Below are positions 50,843-51,052 of a DNA stretch of 51,052 nt, piece by piece. The position numbers and the translations under genes are program-made. The first letter of the stretch is position 1. Every line of letters starts with the position of its first letter. The notes beneath the pieces were generated by a model that saw only the letters and a list, made by a program, of their open reading frames with translations, was not told the DNA's origin and did not search any database. Source of the DNA: Desulfobacteraceae bacterium RAAP-1 (GTDB lineage Bacteria > Desulfobacterota > Desulfobacteria > Desulfobacterales > Desulfatirhabdiaceae); assembly GCA_001443525.1 (NCBI GenBank), contig LKPX01000022.1, forward strand, positions 1 through 51,052. Direction: 5' to 3'.

Positions 50843-50976
50843 TTTTGATTTATTAAAAGTCCATCAATATTTGATTTTTTAAAAATTCATCGATTTTAAC
50901 ATAATAAATTCTTTTGTGTTCGGGAGACAAGCTTCGAAATCCGGAATTCAAACTTCTGGCTCCTGACCCCTCAATA

Positions 50977-51052
50977 TCATTTTTTGCTGTAGTCGTACCA
51001 GCCTTTGCCGCTTTTCTGCCCGTATTCCCCCCGGGCGAAATGTTCCACCACG
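50977..51052 (-). CDS. 3-hydroxyacyl-CoA dehydrogenase, C-terminal end (partial)
   Basis: Only the last 24 codons are in the window. On the minus strand they read VVEHFARGEYGQKSGKGWYD and four further residues before TGA at 50979-50977. GEYGQKSGKGWYDY is the C-terminal signature of NAD-dependent 3-hydroxyacyl- or 3-hydroxybutyryl-CoA dehydrogenases. The rest lies beyond the right edge, so subtype and domain fusion cannot be told. Confidence 0.85.
   Translation of the reverse strand, partial: VVEHFARGEYGQKSGKGWYDYSKK

Larger units (their letters stand above)
50630..50976. other. Intergenic region with hairpin and repeat E
   Basis: No gene is seen. It contains a terminator-like hairpin at 50669-50706, full repeat copy E (50712-50842), and an AT-rich tail that includes a direct duplication of aaaa(g/t)tcatcgat-like sequence near 50855-50897 before the end of the minus-strand gene. 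Confidence 0.5.

Noticed and set aside
1-51052. CRISPR arrays, tRNA or rRNA genes, insertion sequences with transposase
   Set aside because: No regularly spaced repeats, tRNA cloverleaf, rRNA segment or transposase reading frame was seen in any intergenic space.

Overview
The window looks like a chromosomal segment of a Gram-negative, probably strictly anaerobic bacterium of the Desulfobacterota, most likely near Desulfobacterales. This is inferred from a lipid A/outer-membrane operon that uses LpxI and carries an oxidoreductase gene between lpxI and lpxB, a soluble PAS kinase with the N-terminus MADKPSYAELE, a molybdenum hydroxylase, and dispersed palindromic repeats built on a cttcgtaaaaagtc end. 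No rRNA, tRNA or CRISPR array was recognised.

Region 1 (1-22076) is a nearly all-plus-strand run of tightly packed, often ATGA/GTGA-overlapping genes that resembles a specialised-metabolite pathway. It holds a two-module glycosyltransferase-like protein, an anti-sigma-like/GNAT-like protein, a HisC-type aminotransferase, a three-subunit molybdenum hydroxylase, an MFS transporter, two paralogous GNAT-like proteins, a benzoate-CoA-ligase-like adenylating enzyme, a discrete acyl carrier protein, a large acyl-CoA dehydrogenase, a group II PLP decarboxylase, a TPR/ATP-grasp protein and a second fold-type-I PLP protein. It ends at a clear intrinsic terminator. No ketosynthase or NRPS condensation domain is present, so if this is one pathway it is an unusual one. 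Two foreign-looking cassettes sit inside it: a HigB/HigA-type toxin-antitoxin pair that splits the hydroxylase genes, with a perfect 18-bp palindrome over its promoter, and an AAA ATPase plus DUF4276 pair that resembles two-gene anti-phage modules.

Region 2 (22077-23337) is a small accessory gap with a 34-residue lysine-rich protein, a convergent secreted protein, a shared strong hairpin and a repeat remnant.

Region 3 (23338-39096) is the envelope core: lysS, the lipoprotein-release transporter lolC/E and lolD, bamA, an Skp-like chaperone, lpxD, fabZ, lpxA, lpxI, a Gfo/Idh oxidoreductase, lpxB, msbA, a PAP2 phosphatase and a dolichyl-phosphate-type glycosyltransferase, closed by a perfect hairpin. 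Together these genes build lipid A, flip it, insert outer-membrane proteins and release lipoproteins.

Region 4 (39097-51052) is mixed: a minus-strand glycerol dehydrogenase, xseB-ispA, a minus-strand pair (ABC transporter and MFS), a divergent heterodimeric ABC exporter, a PAS/HisKA protein with no ATPase domain, and the C-terminus of a 3-hydroxyacyl-CoA dehydrogenase on the minus strand at the right edge. Four full copies and two tail-only copies of one palindromic repeat family, plus a second short repeat, punctuate regions 2-4 and the left edge.
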